From: an uncultured Clostridia bacterium
GTDB lineage: Bacteria; Bacillota; Clostridia; TANB77; CAG-508
Length of the DNA: 43,989 nt
Assembly: GCA_934157035.1 (NCBI GenBank)
Contig: CAKPHG010000008.1
Location: forward strand, 1-43,989
Reading direction: 5' to 3'
Within the stretch, counting starts at the first letter, position 1. Each line of letters begins with the position of its first letter. The notes below the pieces were generated by a model, which saw only the letters and a list, made by a program, of their open reading frames with translations, ran no database searches and was not told where the DNA came from. The position numbers were made by a program, and so were the translations under genes. Below, one piece after another: positions 15,747 through 23,613 of this stretch.

Positions 15747-16946
15747 TTATTCTTTGATATCAGCTACGACACCTGAACCAACTGTTCTACCACCTTCACG
15801 GATAGCGAATCTTAGTCCTTTTTCGATAGCGATTGGAGTAATTAATTCGATTTCCATATCTACGTTATCACCTGGCATAACCATTTCTGTTCCAGCAGGT
15901 AAATTAATAACACCTGTAACGTCTGTTGTTCTGAAATAGAATTGTGGTCTGTATCCGTTAAAGAATGGTGTATGACGTCCACCTTCTTCTTTAGTTAAAA
16001 CGTATACTTGAGATGTGAATTTTGTATGTGGATGTATTGTTCCTGGTTTTGCTAAAACTTGACCTCTTTCGATGTCTTTTCTATCAATACCTCTTAATAA
16101 TACACCAATATTATCTCCAGCTTCTGCTTGATCTAATAATTTTCTGAACATTTCAACACCTGTTACAACGCTCTTGTTGATTGGTTTAATACCAACGATT
16201 TCAACTTCGTCTTGGATTTTTACAACTCCTCTTTCTACTCTACCTGTAGCAACTGTTCCACGTCCTGTAATTGTGAATACGTCTTCTACTGGCATTAAGA
16301 ATGGTTGGTCGATTGGTCTTTCTGGTGTTGGGATATAGCTATCAACTGCATCCATTAATTCTTTCATGCATTGATATTCTGGTGCGTTTGGATCTGTTGA
16401 TGTAGATTCTAGAACTTTTAATGAAGATCCTTTTACGATTGGAATCTCGTCTCCTGGGAAACCATATTCTGTTAATAGGTCTCTAACTTCCATTTCAACT
16501 AATTCTAATAATTCTGGGTCATCAACCATATCGCATTTATTTAAGTAAACAACGATATATTTAACACCAACTTGTCTTGCTAATAAAATGTGCTCTCTTG
16601 TTTGAGGCATTGGTCCATCAGCTGCAGAAACAACTAAGATTGCTCCGTCCATTTGTGCAGCACCAGTGATCATGTTTTTAACATAGTCAGCATGGCCTGG
16701 GCAGTCAACGTGTGCATAGTGTCTTGCATCTGTTTCATACTCTACGTGAGCTGTATTGATTGTGATTCCTCTTTCTTTTTCTTCTGGTGCGCTATCAATT
16801 GCATCATAAGCTTCGAATTTAGCTTTTCCTAATAATCCTAAATATTTAGTAATAGCTGCTGTTGTTGTTGTTTTACCGTGGTCAACATGTCCGATTGTAC
16901 CAATGTTAACGTGTGGTTTAGTTCTTTCAAATTTTTCCTTTGCCAT
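15747..16946 (-). CDS. tuf: Translation elongation factor EF-Tu
   Basis: GTPase that delivers aminoacyl-tRNA to the ribosome. All G motifs are present: GHVDHGKTT (G1), DCPGHADY (G3), NKCDMVDD (G4) and the GSSLK segment (G5). Effector residues are in RGITINTAHVEYET. Domain 2 contains GRGTVATGRVERG, and domain 3 ends in REGGRTVGSGVV. The 399-residue length is standard. Codons are more uniform and GC-richer than in the neighbours, as expected of a very highly expressed gene. It is the last gene of the str operon and may also have its own promoter (17015-17043). Confidence 0.99.
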   Translation of the reverse strand: MAKEKFERTKPHVNIGTIGHVDHGKTTTTAAITKYLGLLGKAKFEAYDAIDSAPEEKERGITINTAHVEYETDARHYAHVDCPGHADYVKNMITGAAQMDGAILVVSAADGPMPQTREHILLARQVGVKYIVVYLNKCDMVDDPELLELVEMEVRDLLTEYGFPGDEIPIVKGSSLKVLESTSTDPNAPEYQCMKELMDAVDSYIPTPERPIDQPFLMPVEDVFTITGRGTVATGRVERGVVKIQDEVEIVGIKPINKSVVTGVEMFRKLLDQAEAGDNIGVLLRGIDRKDIERGQVLAKPGTIHPHTKFTSQVYVLTKEEGGRHTPFFNGYRPQFYFRTTDVTGVINLPAGTEMVMPGDNVDMEIELITPIAIEKGLRFAIREGGRTVGSGVVADIKE

Positions 16947-17008
16947 TTGAAATTTCCTCCTTAAATTTATATTTTATTTTTGAAAATTAATAACTAATTT
17001 AATTTTGC

Positions 17009-17045
17009 ACTTGCATTTTATAACATATTCGCTAAAAATGCAAGT
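17009..17045 (-). promoter_or_regulatory. Possible internal tuf promoter within an inverted repeat
   Basis: TTGCAT (17043-17038), a 17-base spacer and TAAAAT (17020-17015) form a fair sigma-A promoter for tuf. The same DNA is an 11-bp perfect inverted repeat (17009-17019 and 17035-17045) whose arms contain the -35 and most of the -10. As RNA it would be a hairpin after fusA without a real U-run. Promoter, hairpin or operator are alternatives. Confidence 0.45.
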
Positions 17046-17061
17046 ACTTTATTTATTTTTA

Positions 17062-19146
17062 CTAATCTTGTTTTTTAGCTCTTGCTGCTACTATTGTGTC
17101 TAATACTGATTTTGGAACTTCTTCATAATGAGATGGTTCCATAGAATATGTTCCTCTACCTTGAGTTTTTGAACGTAAGTCTGTTGCATAACCAAACATT
17201 TCTGATAATGGAATAAATCCACGAATTATTTGATCTCCACTTCTTGCTTCCATACCTTCCATTCTTCCACGTCTTGAGTTAATATCTCCAATAACGTCTC
17301 CCATGTAATCTTCTGGAACTGTTACTTCAACTCTCATAATTGGCTCTAATAATACAGATTTAGCTTGACGACATCCTTCTTTGAATGCCATAGAACCTGC
17401 AATTTTGAATGCCATTTCTGAAGAGTCAACTTCGTGGTATGAACCGTCTACTAATGTAGCTTTGAAATCTATAACTGGGTATCCAGCTAAAATTCCTGAT
17501 TCGGCTGCTTCTCTAATACCATCTTCTGTTGGTTTAATGTATTCTTTTGGAACAGCTCCACCAACAATTTGGCTTTCGAATATAATTCCTGAACCTGGCT
17601 CTAATGGTTCTAGTTCAATCCATACATCTCCGTATTGTCCACGTCCACCAGATTGACGAGCGAATTTACCTTGAACTTTAACTTTATTTCTAATAGTTTC
17701 TTTGTAAGAAACTTGTGGTTTACCTACAGTACATTCAACTTTAAATTCTCTTTTTAATCTGTCTACGATGATATCTAGGTGAAGTTCACCCATACCAGCG
17801 ATGATTGTTTGTCCAGTTTCTTGATCTGTATGAGTTTTGAATGTTGGATCTTCTTCAGCAAGTTTTGCTAAAGCTATACCCATTTTTTCGCTATTTGCTT
17901 TATCTTTTGGCTCTATAGCGATATCAATAACTGGTTCTGGGAATTCCATAGATTCTAATATAACTGGGTGAGCAGGGTCACAAAGTGTATCTCCTGTAGA
18001 TACTTCTTTTAGTCCTACTGCTGCTGCTATATCTCCAGCATATACTTTATCTATATCTTCTCTGTGGTTAGCATGCATTAATAGAATTCTTCCCATTCTA
18101 TCTTTTTTGTCTTTGTTTGCATTTAATATTGTAGATCCAGCTTCTAATGTTCCTGAATATACTCTAAAGAAACAAAGTTTTCCAACAAATGGGTCTGTTG
18201 CAATTTTGAATGCTAATGCTGCAAATGGTTCTGTATCTGAAGTTTTTCTTTCTACTTCATTTCCAGCTTCATCTACACCTTTAATATGTGGTATATCAAG
18301 TGGTGATGGCATATAATATACTATAGCATCTAATAATTCTTGTACACCTTTATTTTTGTATGATGAACCACATGTTACAGGAACTATTGTGTTTGCTATT
18401 GTTCCTTTTCTTAGACCTGTTCTTATTTCATCTATTGTTAATTCTTCTCCGTCTAAGTATTTCATCATTAATTCATCATCTTGTTCTGCAACTGCTTCTA
18501 CCATTTCTGCTCTATATTTTTCTGCTTTTTCTTTTAAATCTTCAGGAATGTCACATTCTTCAATTTCTTTTCCTAAATCATCTTTGTGAATGAAAGCTCT
18601 CATTTTTACTAAGTCAACAATTCCTTTGAAATTGTCTTCAGCACCAATTGGTAACTCAATTGGAATAGCATTTGCTTTTAATCTATCTTTCATTTGCTCA
18701 ACGCAACCATAGAAATCAGCGCCTGTCATATCCATTTTATTTACATATGCCATTCTTGGTACCATATATTTATTAGCTTGTTTCCAAACTGTTTCAGATT
18801 GTGGTTGTACACCACTTCTTGCTGCAAGTACAAGTACAGAACCATCTAGTACTCTTAAAGATCTTTCAACTTCTACAGTGAAGTCAACGTGACCTGGAGT
18901 ATCAATAATATTGATTCTATGACCTAACCATTTACATGTAGTTGCGGCTGAAGTAATTGTAATACCTCTTTCTTGTTCTTGAACCATCCAGTCCATTGTA
19001 GCTGCACCTTCGTGAACTTCTCCTATTTTATGAGTTCTACCTGTATAGAATAGAATTCTTTCTGTAGTAGTAGTTTTTCCAGCATCTATATGAGCCATGA
19101 TTCCTATGTTTCTTGTTTTCTCTAAAGGAAACTCTCTTCCAGCCAT
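17062..19146 (-). CDS. fusA: Translation elongation factor EF-G
   Basis: GTPase that drives ribosomal translocation. G1 is AHIDAGKTTTTERI, the effector stretch is EQERGITITSAATT, G3 is DTPGHVDFTVEV, and G4 is NKMDMTGAD. Domain IV shows GGRGQYGDVWIELEP, and domain V shows RRGRMEGM. The frame is open 12 codons further upstream (to 19182), but the ribosome site AAGGAGG lies eight bases before ATG 19146. The start MAGREFPLEKTRN also matches the family, giving 694 residues. The leader between rpsG and fusA carries the 69-nt element that recurs upstream of mraY. Confidence 0.98.
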   Translation of the reverse strand: MAGREFPLEKTRNIGIMAHIDAGKTTTTERILFYTGRTHKIGEVHEGAATMDWMVQEQERGITITSAATTCKWLGHRINIIDTPGHVDFTVEVERSLRVLDGSVLVLAARSGVQPQSETVWKQANKYMVPRMAYVNKMDMTGADFYGCVEQMKDRLKANAIPIELPIGAEDNFKGIVDLVKMRAFIHKDDLGKEIEECDIPEDLKEKAEKYRAEMVEAVAEQDDELMMKYLDGEELTIDEIRTGLRKGTIANTIVPVTCGSSYKNKGVQELLDAIVYYMPSPLDIPHIKGVDEAGNEVERKTSDTEPFAALAFKIATDPFVGKLCFFRVYSGTLEAGSTILNANKDKKDRMGRILLMHANHREDIDKVYAGDIAAAVGLKEVSTGDTLCDPAHPVILESMEFPEPVIDIAIEPKDKANSEKMGIALAKLAEEDPTFKTHTDQETGQTIIAGMGELHLDIIVDRLKREFKVECTVGKPQVSYKETIRNKVKVQGKFARQSGGRGQYGDVWIELEPLEPGSGIIFESQIVGGAVPKEYIKPTEDGIREAAESGILAGYPVIDFKATLVDGSYHEVDSSEMAFKIAGSMAFKEGCRQAKSVLLEPIMRVEVTVPEDYMGDVIGDINSRRGRMEGMEARSGDQIIRGFIPLSEMFGYATDLRSKTQGRGTYSMEPSHYEEVPKSVLDTIVAARAKKQD

Positions 19147-19175
19147 ATATTTATCCTCCTTATTTCTAATGTCAA

Positions 19176-19244
19176 GGGACACTCCTTACCCTTTTGTCAC
19201 TTCCACTCAGCTTAAGGAATATCCATTTTCCTTATGAATTAGTG
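19176..19244 (-). promoter_or_regulatory. 69-nt leader element, copy 1 (fusA)
   Basis: This segment of the rpsG-fusA spacer matches 39222-39290 upstream of mraY at 51 of 69 positions with no gaps. It includes two 13-base identical blocks: ACTAATTCATAAG at one end and AAGTGACAAAAGG near the other. On the minus strand it can fold as a three-way junction: CTAAT/ATTAG outside (the latter just past the element), with AAGGAA/TTCCTT and AAGGG/CCCTT inside. It ends about 30 bases before the fusA start. Confidence 0.7.
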
Positions 19245-19279
19245 ATGTCAGGTATTTTCGTATTCGCCTTGTTATATTT

Positions 19280-19750
19280 TTACCATTTGTAATGTGCAAA
19301 TGCTTTGTTAGCTTCTGCCATTCTATGCATGTCTTCTTTTTTCTTGAATGCTCCACCGTTTCCAGCTAAAGCGTCCATTATTTCTCCGGCTAATTTTTCA
19401 GCCATTGTTTTTTCATGTCTATTTCTAGCATATGTTACTAGCCATCTTAAACCTAAAGTTTGTCTTCTTTCTGGTCTAATTTCTAATGGTACTTGGTATG
19501 TAGCACCTCCAACTCTTCTTGCCTTTACTTCTAGTACTGGCATTACATTGTTAAGTGCTTCTTCAAATACTTCTAGCGGATCTCTTTGCTCTTTTTCTTT
19601 TATGATATCGAATGCATCATAAACTATAGTTTGAGCTACTGTTTTTTTACCATCTAACATAACATTGTTAACTAATTTTGTAACAAGTTTGCTATTGTAC
19701 ATTGGATCTGCTATTACATCTCTTTTTGCTATAAATCCTCTTCTTGGCAC
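19280..19750 (-). CDS. rpsG: 30S ribosomal protein S7
   Basis: Primary binder of the 3' major domain of 16S rRNA; it nucleates head assembly. The start MPRRGFIAKRDVIADPMYNS is typical, with the conserved EVKARRVGGATYQVPLE and RRQTLGLRWLV blocks. The length of 156 is standard. The start codon is GTG behind AAGGAGGG. The 188-base spacer from rpsL is long and can fold, which may bear on autoregulation; S7 is the repressor of this operon in E. coli. Confidence 0.98.
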   Translation of the reverse strand: MPRRGFIAKRDVIADPMYNSKLVTKLVNNVMLDGKKTVAQTIVYDAFDIIKEKEQRDPLEVFEEALNNVMPVLEVKARRVGGATYQVPLEIRPERRQTLGLRWLVTYARNRHEKTMAEKLAGEIMDALAGNGGAFKKKEDMHRMAEANKAFAHYKW

Positions 19751-19776
19751 TATTCTTCCCTCCTTATTAATATGTT

Positions 19777-19889
19777 AGATACCTATATAAAAGTATCTTT
19801 GGTACTCTTAAGAAATTTAATACTTTACAATTCTTCTCAAATTTCTTCAGTATAGTGCGTATAATCTATTCTAAATTTAAGTACCAAAG
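19777..19889 (-). promoter_or_regulatory. Structured rpsL-rpsG intercistronic region
   Basis: A long-range stem joins 19797-19805 with 19881-19889 (CTTTGGTAC/GTACCAAAG), extended by TTAA/TTAA across a 2-base bulge. Inside it is a second stem, 19812-19818 with 19839-19845 (GAAATTT/AAATTTC). A third hairpin (19777-19782 with 19793-19798) overlaps the first by two bases and lies just before the rpsG ribosome site. In E. coli S7 binds this intercistronic region; the same role here is an inference. Confidence 0.5.
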
Positions 19890-19938
19890 CTAAAGCTTTT
19901 TCGTTAAATTAGTAAGTTATAAGCACTAATTTTTCTTT

Positions 19939-20352
19939 TTATTTTTTAGGTCTTTTAGCTCCGTACTTAGATCTAGCTTGCATTCTGTCTTTTACACCAG
20001 CTGTATCTAATGTACCTCTTATAATATGGTAACGAACACCAGGTAAATCTTTTACCCTTCCACCTCTGATTAGAACAACACTATGTTCTTGTAGGTTATG
20101 TCCGATTCCAGGAATATAAGATGTTACTTCATACCCATTTGAAAGTCTTACTCTGGCTACTTTTCTTAAAGCAGAGTTTGGCTTTTTAGGTGTTACTGTT
20201 TTAACTACTGTACATACACCTCTTTTTTGTGGTGCTCTTCTATCTGTTACTTTTTTCTTCATTGAATTGTAACCATGTTGTAGAGCTGGTGATGTAGATT
20301 TAGTTGTTGCAGTATGTCTTCCTTTTCTTACTAATTGATTAATTGTTGGCAC
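19939..20352 (-). CDS. rpsL: 30S ribosomal protein S12
   Basis: Decoding-centre ribosomal protein. The family-typical MPTINQLVRKGR start, the TPKKPNSALRKVARVRLSNG loop and GVRYHIIRGTLDTAGV are present. The lysine of TPKKPNS that determines streptomycin sensitivity is unmutated. The 137-residue length is normal. The start codon is GTG, seven bases after GGAGGTGA. It is the first gene of the str operon, behind a consensus promoter at 20429-20457. Confidence 0.98.
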   Translation of the reverse strand: MPTINQLVRKGRHTATTKSTSPALQHGYNSMKKKVTDRRAPQKRGVCTVVKTVTPKKPNSALRKVARVRLSNGYEVTSYIPGIGHNLQEHSVVLIRGGRVKDLPGVRYHIIRGTLDTAGVKDRMQARSKYGAKRPKK

Positions 20353-20394
20353 TTAAATTTCACCTCCTATAAAAAAATATAAAACACTACGGAA

Positions 20395-20411
20395 TTGCCA
20401 TTTTGTGGCAA
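20395..20411 (-). other. Small hairpin in the rpsL leader
   Basis: TTGCCA and TGGCAA form a 6-bp GC-containing stem with a 5-base loop in the 5' leader of rpsL, between promoter and ribosome site. It could stabilise the mRNA or be part of a longer leader structure. Confidence 0.4.
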
Positions 20412-20428
20412 ATACATTAGCGCTTATT

Positions 20429-20457
20429 ATTATATCATTTTCAAATCTCTATGTCAA
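20429..20457 (-). promoter_or_regulatory. str operon promoter
   Basis: Exact consensus sigma-A promoter: TTGACA (20457-20452), 17 bases, TATAAT (20434-20429), about 77 bases upstream of rpsL. It fits very strong expression of rpsL-rpsG-fusA-tuf. Confidence 0.9.
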
Positions 20458-20526
20458 TACAATTTTATGTCATTTTGCATGATTTTACTTTTATTTTTTA
20501 GTCTGATTAATTATTTTTACACAAAT

Positions 20527-20560
20527 ATAAATAGGGTACCAAATATGGTACCCTATTTAT
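20527..20560 (-). terminator. Terminator of the 81-residue gene
   Basis: A perfect 14-bp inverted repeat (20527-20540 and 20547-20560) with a 6-base loop, centred on two GGTACC sites. It lies at the stop codon of the small membrane protein. The following T-run is weak, but the stem is very strong and isolates this gene from rpsL. Confidence 0.75.
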
Positions 20561-20805
20561 TATCTTCTTTTGGTCATGCGTCCTATTAAGAATGCGATTA
20601 AAGCAACCCATACGTAAACTAATACTACCCAAAAATTAGGTACAACGTATTTGCATATCGTCAGGATTCCTTTCAATATTGCAGGACCGCCGCCAATCAG
20701 GAGAGCAATTATAATAGGTATAAAAATTATAATTACTAACAATCTATTCTCCCGTTTGTTTGATACCTGCTGTGTTGTCTGCTGTGCTGTCTGCTGTGCT
20801 GCCAT
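20560..20805 (-). CDS. Small membrane protein with Gln/Thr repeat N-terminus
   Basis: An 81-residue protein that I do not recognise. The first 14 residues are a short repeat (AQQTAQQTTQQ) encoded by near-perfect copies of a 12-nt unit, prone to slippage. Two membrane helices follow (about residues 22-45 and 55-74), and the tail is basic (RMTKRR). The ribosome site AAGGAGGAAGAC is strong. It has its own promoter (20854-20882) and terminator, forming an isolated transcription unit just before the str operon. Its base composition is richer in G/C than the flanks, hinting at acquisition. Small membrane regulators and toxin-like peptides are possible but unsupported. Confidence 0.7.
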   Translation of the reverse strand: MAAQQTAQQTTQQVSNKRENRLLVIIIFIPIIIALLIGGGPAILKGILTICKYVVPNFWVVLVYVWVALIAFLIGRMTKRR

Positions 20806-20853
20806 AATTGTCTTCCTCCTTAAATAAAGTTTTTTCTACTTTTATATACATAT

Positions 20854-20882
20854 AGTATAGCATGTTTTACATAAAATTGCAA
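20854..20882 (-). promoter_or_regulatory. Promoter of the 81-residue gene with internal near-palindrome
   Basis: TTGCAA (20882-20877), 17 bases, TATACT (20859-20854) with TGC before it. The spacer begins TTTTATGTAAAA, exactly as in the TPM-lemA promoter at 41938-41966. A second TTATGTAAAA lies 21 bp further upstream. Confidence 0.7.
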
Positions 20883-20959
20883 GATTTTACATAATATTTT
20901 TTATCTCTAAAAATTAATTATATTTTTCACTATAATAAAAAAATTTCATTAAACAAAAA

Positions 20960-20981
20960 ATAGTAGAGTTTCCTCTACTAT
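20960..20981 (-). terminator. Terminator of the coiled-coil gene
   Basis: ATAGTAGAG pairs with CTCTACTAT (20960-20968 and 20973-20981) across a 4-base loop, followed on the minus strand by six T. Confidence 0.92.
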
Positions 20982-20984
20982 CTT

Positions 20985-22112
20985 TTATCTTCCATAGCCG
21001 TCTCCGAATTTTTCTTCATCTCTCTTATGTGCTTCTTCTTTCATCTCTTTAAATTTTTCTTTTGTATCTTGTTTCTTTTCATTTTCAACTTTTTTGTAAC
21101 CTTTTTCAGCTATTTCTTTTATATATTTTTTGAATTCTTCATCTTTTGCAATATTTGCTTTTTCTTCTTCTGATTTCTTTCCTTTGTTCTTTTCTCCGTC
21201 ATTTTCTCCTAATATAAAATCTTTTAAATTTTTATATTTATCTTTTATCCAATTTTTCAATTTAGCTATAGTTGGATGTTTTTCATCAAAACTTTTTGTT
21301 GCTACTGGTAAATTTTCTTTTGGTTTATATTCATTATCTCCATAATCTCCCAAAAAGAAATCATGTAAATATTTCTTTATTTTAGATTGTTCTTTTACTC
21401 TTGTTGGTGTTGGTTTATTAGAGCTTTTAACTGCTTTCATCTTTTCTTTCATTTTTTGTTTATTTTCTTTATTGGCTGTAAGTTTTCTTTCTTTCCAACT
21501 ATCTAAATTAAGTTCTATACTATCCCAACTATATCCATTTAATAAATTATTAGCTATCATATTACATTTAGAAATTTTTGTACTCATTTCTTCTTTTATT
21601 TCTTTTAATTCTTCTATATTTTTATTTGCTTCTTTATCATTTCTGTTTTTATTTATAAACTCTTTATTTTGTGCAAATTTTTTATTATTATCATCTATAT
21701 CTGAATTAATTTTATCTAATTCTGCTTTTAATTTATCTTTTTCTTTTGCATCTGTTTGTTTATGTATTTGTATTTGAATTTTTTCCTTTTCTTTAAGTAA
21801 CATATCAAGATTTTCTTCTAGTTTTTGGTTTTCATCTTCTTTTTTTCTTGATACCTCAGCACTTTCTATTTTTCTTATTTCTTTGTCTATTTCTTTTATT
21901 TCTTTTTCTAATATGCTAATATAATAGAAAATATTTTTTGCTTTAGGTAAATTTTTTTGTATCTTTATTAACTTGTTATACTCTTTATATTCTTCTTTAG
22001 TTATAGTTTTATTTTGTTTTTTTACTTCTAAATCTTTTATTTTTTGTTCTAAATCACTATTTTTTAGAGCTTCATATTTTTTTCTTATTCTATCTCTTTT
22101 TTTATTTTCCAT
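20985..22112 (-). CDS. Lysine/glutamate-rich coiled-coil protein, unknown
   Basis: I do not recognise a family for this 375-residue protein. There is no signal peptide or membrane helix. Residues 1-190 are an almost unbroken coiled coil (DLEQKIKDLEVKK, EKEIKEIDKEIRKIE, ELDKINSDIDDN). The middle (about 190-245) includes the less charged LLNGYSWDSIELNLDSW. Two similar short motifs follow: YLHDFFLGDYGDNEYK and NLKDFILGENDGEKN, each of the form L-x-D-F-x-L-G-(D/E). That looks like an internal duplication. The C-terminus is charged again and ends GDGYGR. Codon use (AAA/GAA) is like the core genes. It is monocistronic, with an AAAGGAG site and its own terminator. A cytoskeletal or scaffold role is only a guess. 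Confidence 0.7.
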   Translation of the reverse strand: MENKKRDRIRKKYEALKNSDLEQKIKDLEVKKQNKTITKEEYKEYNKLIKIQKNLPKAKNIFYYISILEKEIKEIDKEIRKIESAEVSRKKEDENQKLEENLDMLLKEKEKIQIQIHKQTDAKEKDKLKAELDKINSDIDDNNKKFAQNKEFINKNRNDKEANKNIEELKEIKEEMSTKISKCNMIANNLLNGYSWDSIELNLDSWKERKLTANKENKQKMKEKMKAVKSSNKPTPTRVKEQSKIKKYLHDFFLGDYGDNEYKPKENLPVATKSFDEKHPTIAKLKNWIKDKYKNLKDFILGENDGEKNKGKKSEEEKANIAKDEEFKKYIKEIAEKGYKKVENEKKQDTKEKFKEMKEEAHKRDEEKFGDGYGR

Positions 22113-22229
22113 ATTTTTTCTCCTTTAAAATATAATTCAACTACATATAATTTTACCATATACTGTCATATTTTGCAACTATATTATGTAGAATACTCAA
22201 AAATGTTATAAAAATTTAATATTTTTGAC

Positions 22230-23597
22230 TTATTTTTGTAATACTACTTTCTTCAAGCTTTCTATTGCTTTATCTGCTAGCCTTCCATATTTTATTTTTT
22301 TGTCTTTTATCTTTTCTTCTAAAGAAGGTATTATCCCAAAATTTGCATTCATAGGTTGGAAATTTTCATTATTGGTTGATATATAATTGCTTAGTGCACC
22401 TATCATTGTATCTTTTGGAAATATTATTTTCTTATTTGTTTTGTTGAAATCTTGTATTGCATTTAAAGAAGCTACCATTCCAGATGAAATTGACTCAACA
22501 TATCCTTCTACTCCTGTTATTTGCCCTGCAAAATATATATTTGAATGTTCTTTCATTTTATAAGTACTATCTAATAGTTTAGGTGAATTTATAAATGTAT
22601 TTCTATGCATTACTCCATATTTTATAAATTCTGCATTTTCTAACCCAGGGATTAAAGAAAATACTCTTTTTTGTTCTCCAAATTTTAAATTTGTTTGAAA
22701 ACCTACTATGTTATACATTGTTCCTTCATTATTGTCTTGTCGTAGTTGTACTACTGCATATGGCCTTCTTGCTGTTCTTAAGTCTGTAAATCCTACCGGC
22801 TTTAATGGACCAAATCTTAATGTGTCTAGTCCTCTTTTTGCCATAACCTCTATTGGCATACAACCTTCGAATATTTCTCTTTTTTCAAATTCATGTAATT
22901 CAACTATTTCTGCATTTACTAGTTCATTTACAAAGTTTTCATATTCTTCTTTGTTCATAGGTAGATTTATATAACTTTGTTCTTGGTTTTCTATTCTTTT
23001 CTTCCACTCTTCTACATCTTCGTCTTTTCCTCGTTCTTCATCATATCTATTTCCATAGAAAGCTATGTTAAAGTCTATACTATCCTTTTCTATTATAGGA
23101 GCTGCTGCATCATAAAAAGCAAGTTCTTTTTCTCCTGTTATTTTTTTTATTTCTTCTGCTAATTTGTTTGATGTAAGTGGTCCTGTTGCTATTATTACTA
23201 TTCCATTGTTTATTAATTCTTCTAAAGATGTTACTTCTTTTCTTATTACTTCTATGTTTTCCATATTTTCTAAAGTTTTTGTTACTTTTTCAGAAAACTT
23301 TTTTCTATCTACTGCTAATGCTTGCCCTGCTGGAACTGCAGTTTCATCTGCTACTTTTATAAGCAAGCTATCTAACATTCTCAATTCTTCTTTTAATAAA
23401 CCACATGCGTTTGTATGTAAGTTTGATTTAAATGAGTTACTGCATACTATTTCTGCTAAGTTTTCATTTGTATGAGCTTTAGAAAATTCTTCTGGTTTCA
23501 TTTCATATAGTTTTACTTTTATTCCTGCTTTTGCTATTTGGTATGCCGCTTCCGCTCCTGCTAAACCTCCACCTATTATTGTTATATAATCTTTCAT
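22230..23597 (-). CDS. trmFO: tRNA (uracil-54-C5)-methyltransferase TrmFO
   Basis: Folate- and FAD-dependent enzyme that makes ribothymidine at position 54 of tRNAs, using methylenetetrahydrofolate instead of SAM. The N-terminal Rossmann motif IIGGGLAGAEAAYQIA (7-22) binds FAD. Family-specific blocks are VCSNSFKSNLHTNACGLLKEE, the PAGQALAVDR segment and FYGNRYDE. The C-terminal GQITGVEGYVESISSGM matches the second FAD contact. The 455-residue length is normal. It starts 16 bases after the SNF2 helicase gene, so the two are cotranscribed. In many Firmicutes trmFO lies near topA; here topA is about 10 kb away. Confidence 0.96.
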   Translation of the reverse strand: MKDYITIIGGGLAGAEAAYQIAKAGIKVKLYEMKPEEFSKAHTNENLAEIVCSNSFKSNLHTNACGLLKEELRMLDSLLIKVADETAVPAGQALAVDRKKFSEKVTKTLENMENIEVIRKEVTSLEELINNGIVIIATGPLTSNKLAEEIKKITGEKELAFYDAAAPIIEKDSIDFNIAFYGNRYDEERGKDEDVEEWKKRIENQEQSYINLPMNKEEYENFVNELVNAEIVELHEFEKREIFEGCMPIEVMAKRGLDTLRFGPLKPVGFTDLRTARRPYAVVQLRQDNNEGTMYNIVGFQTNLKFGEQKRVFSLIPGLENAEFIKYGVMHRNTFINSPKLLDSTYKMKEHSNIYFAGQITGVEGYVESISSGMVASLNAIQDFNKTNKKIIFPKDTMIGALSNYISTNNENFQPMNANFGIIPSLEEKIKDKKIKYGRLADKAIESLKKVVLQK

Positions 23598-23613
23598 TTA
23601 ATTTCTCCTAATT

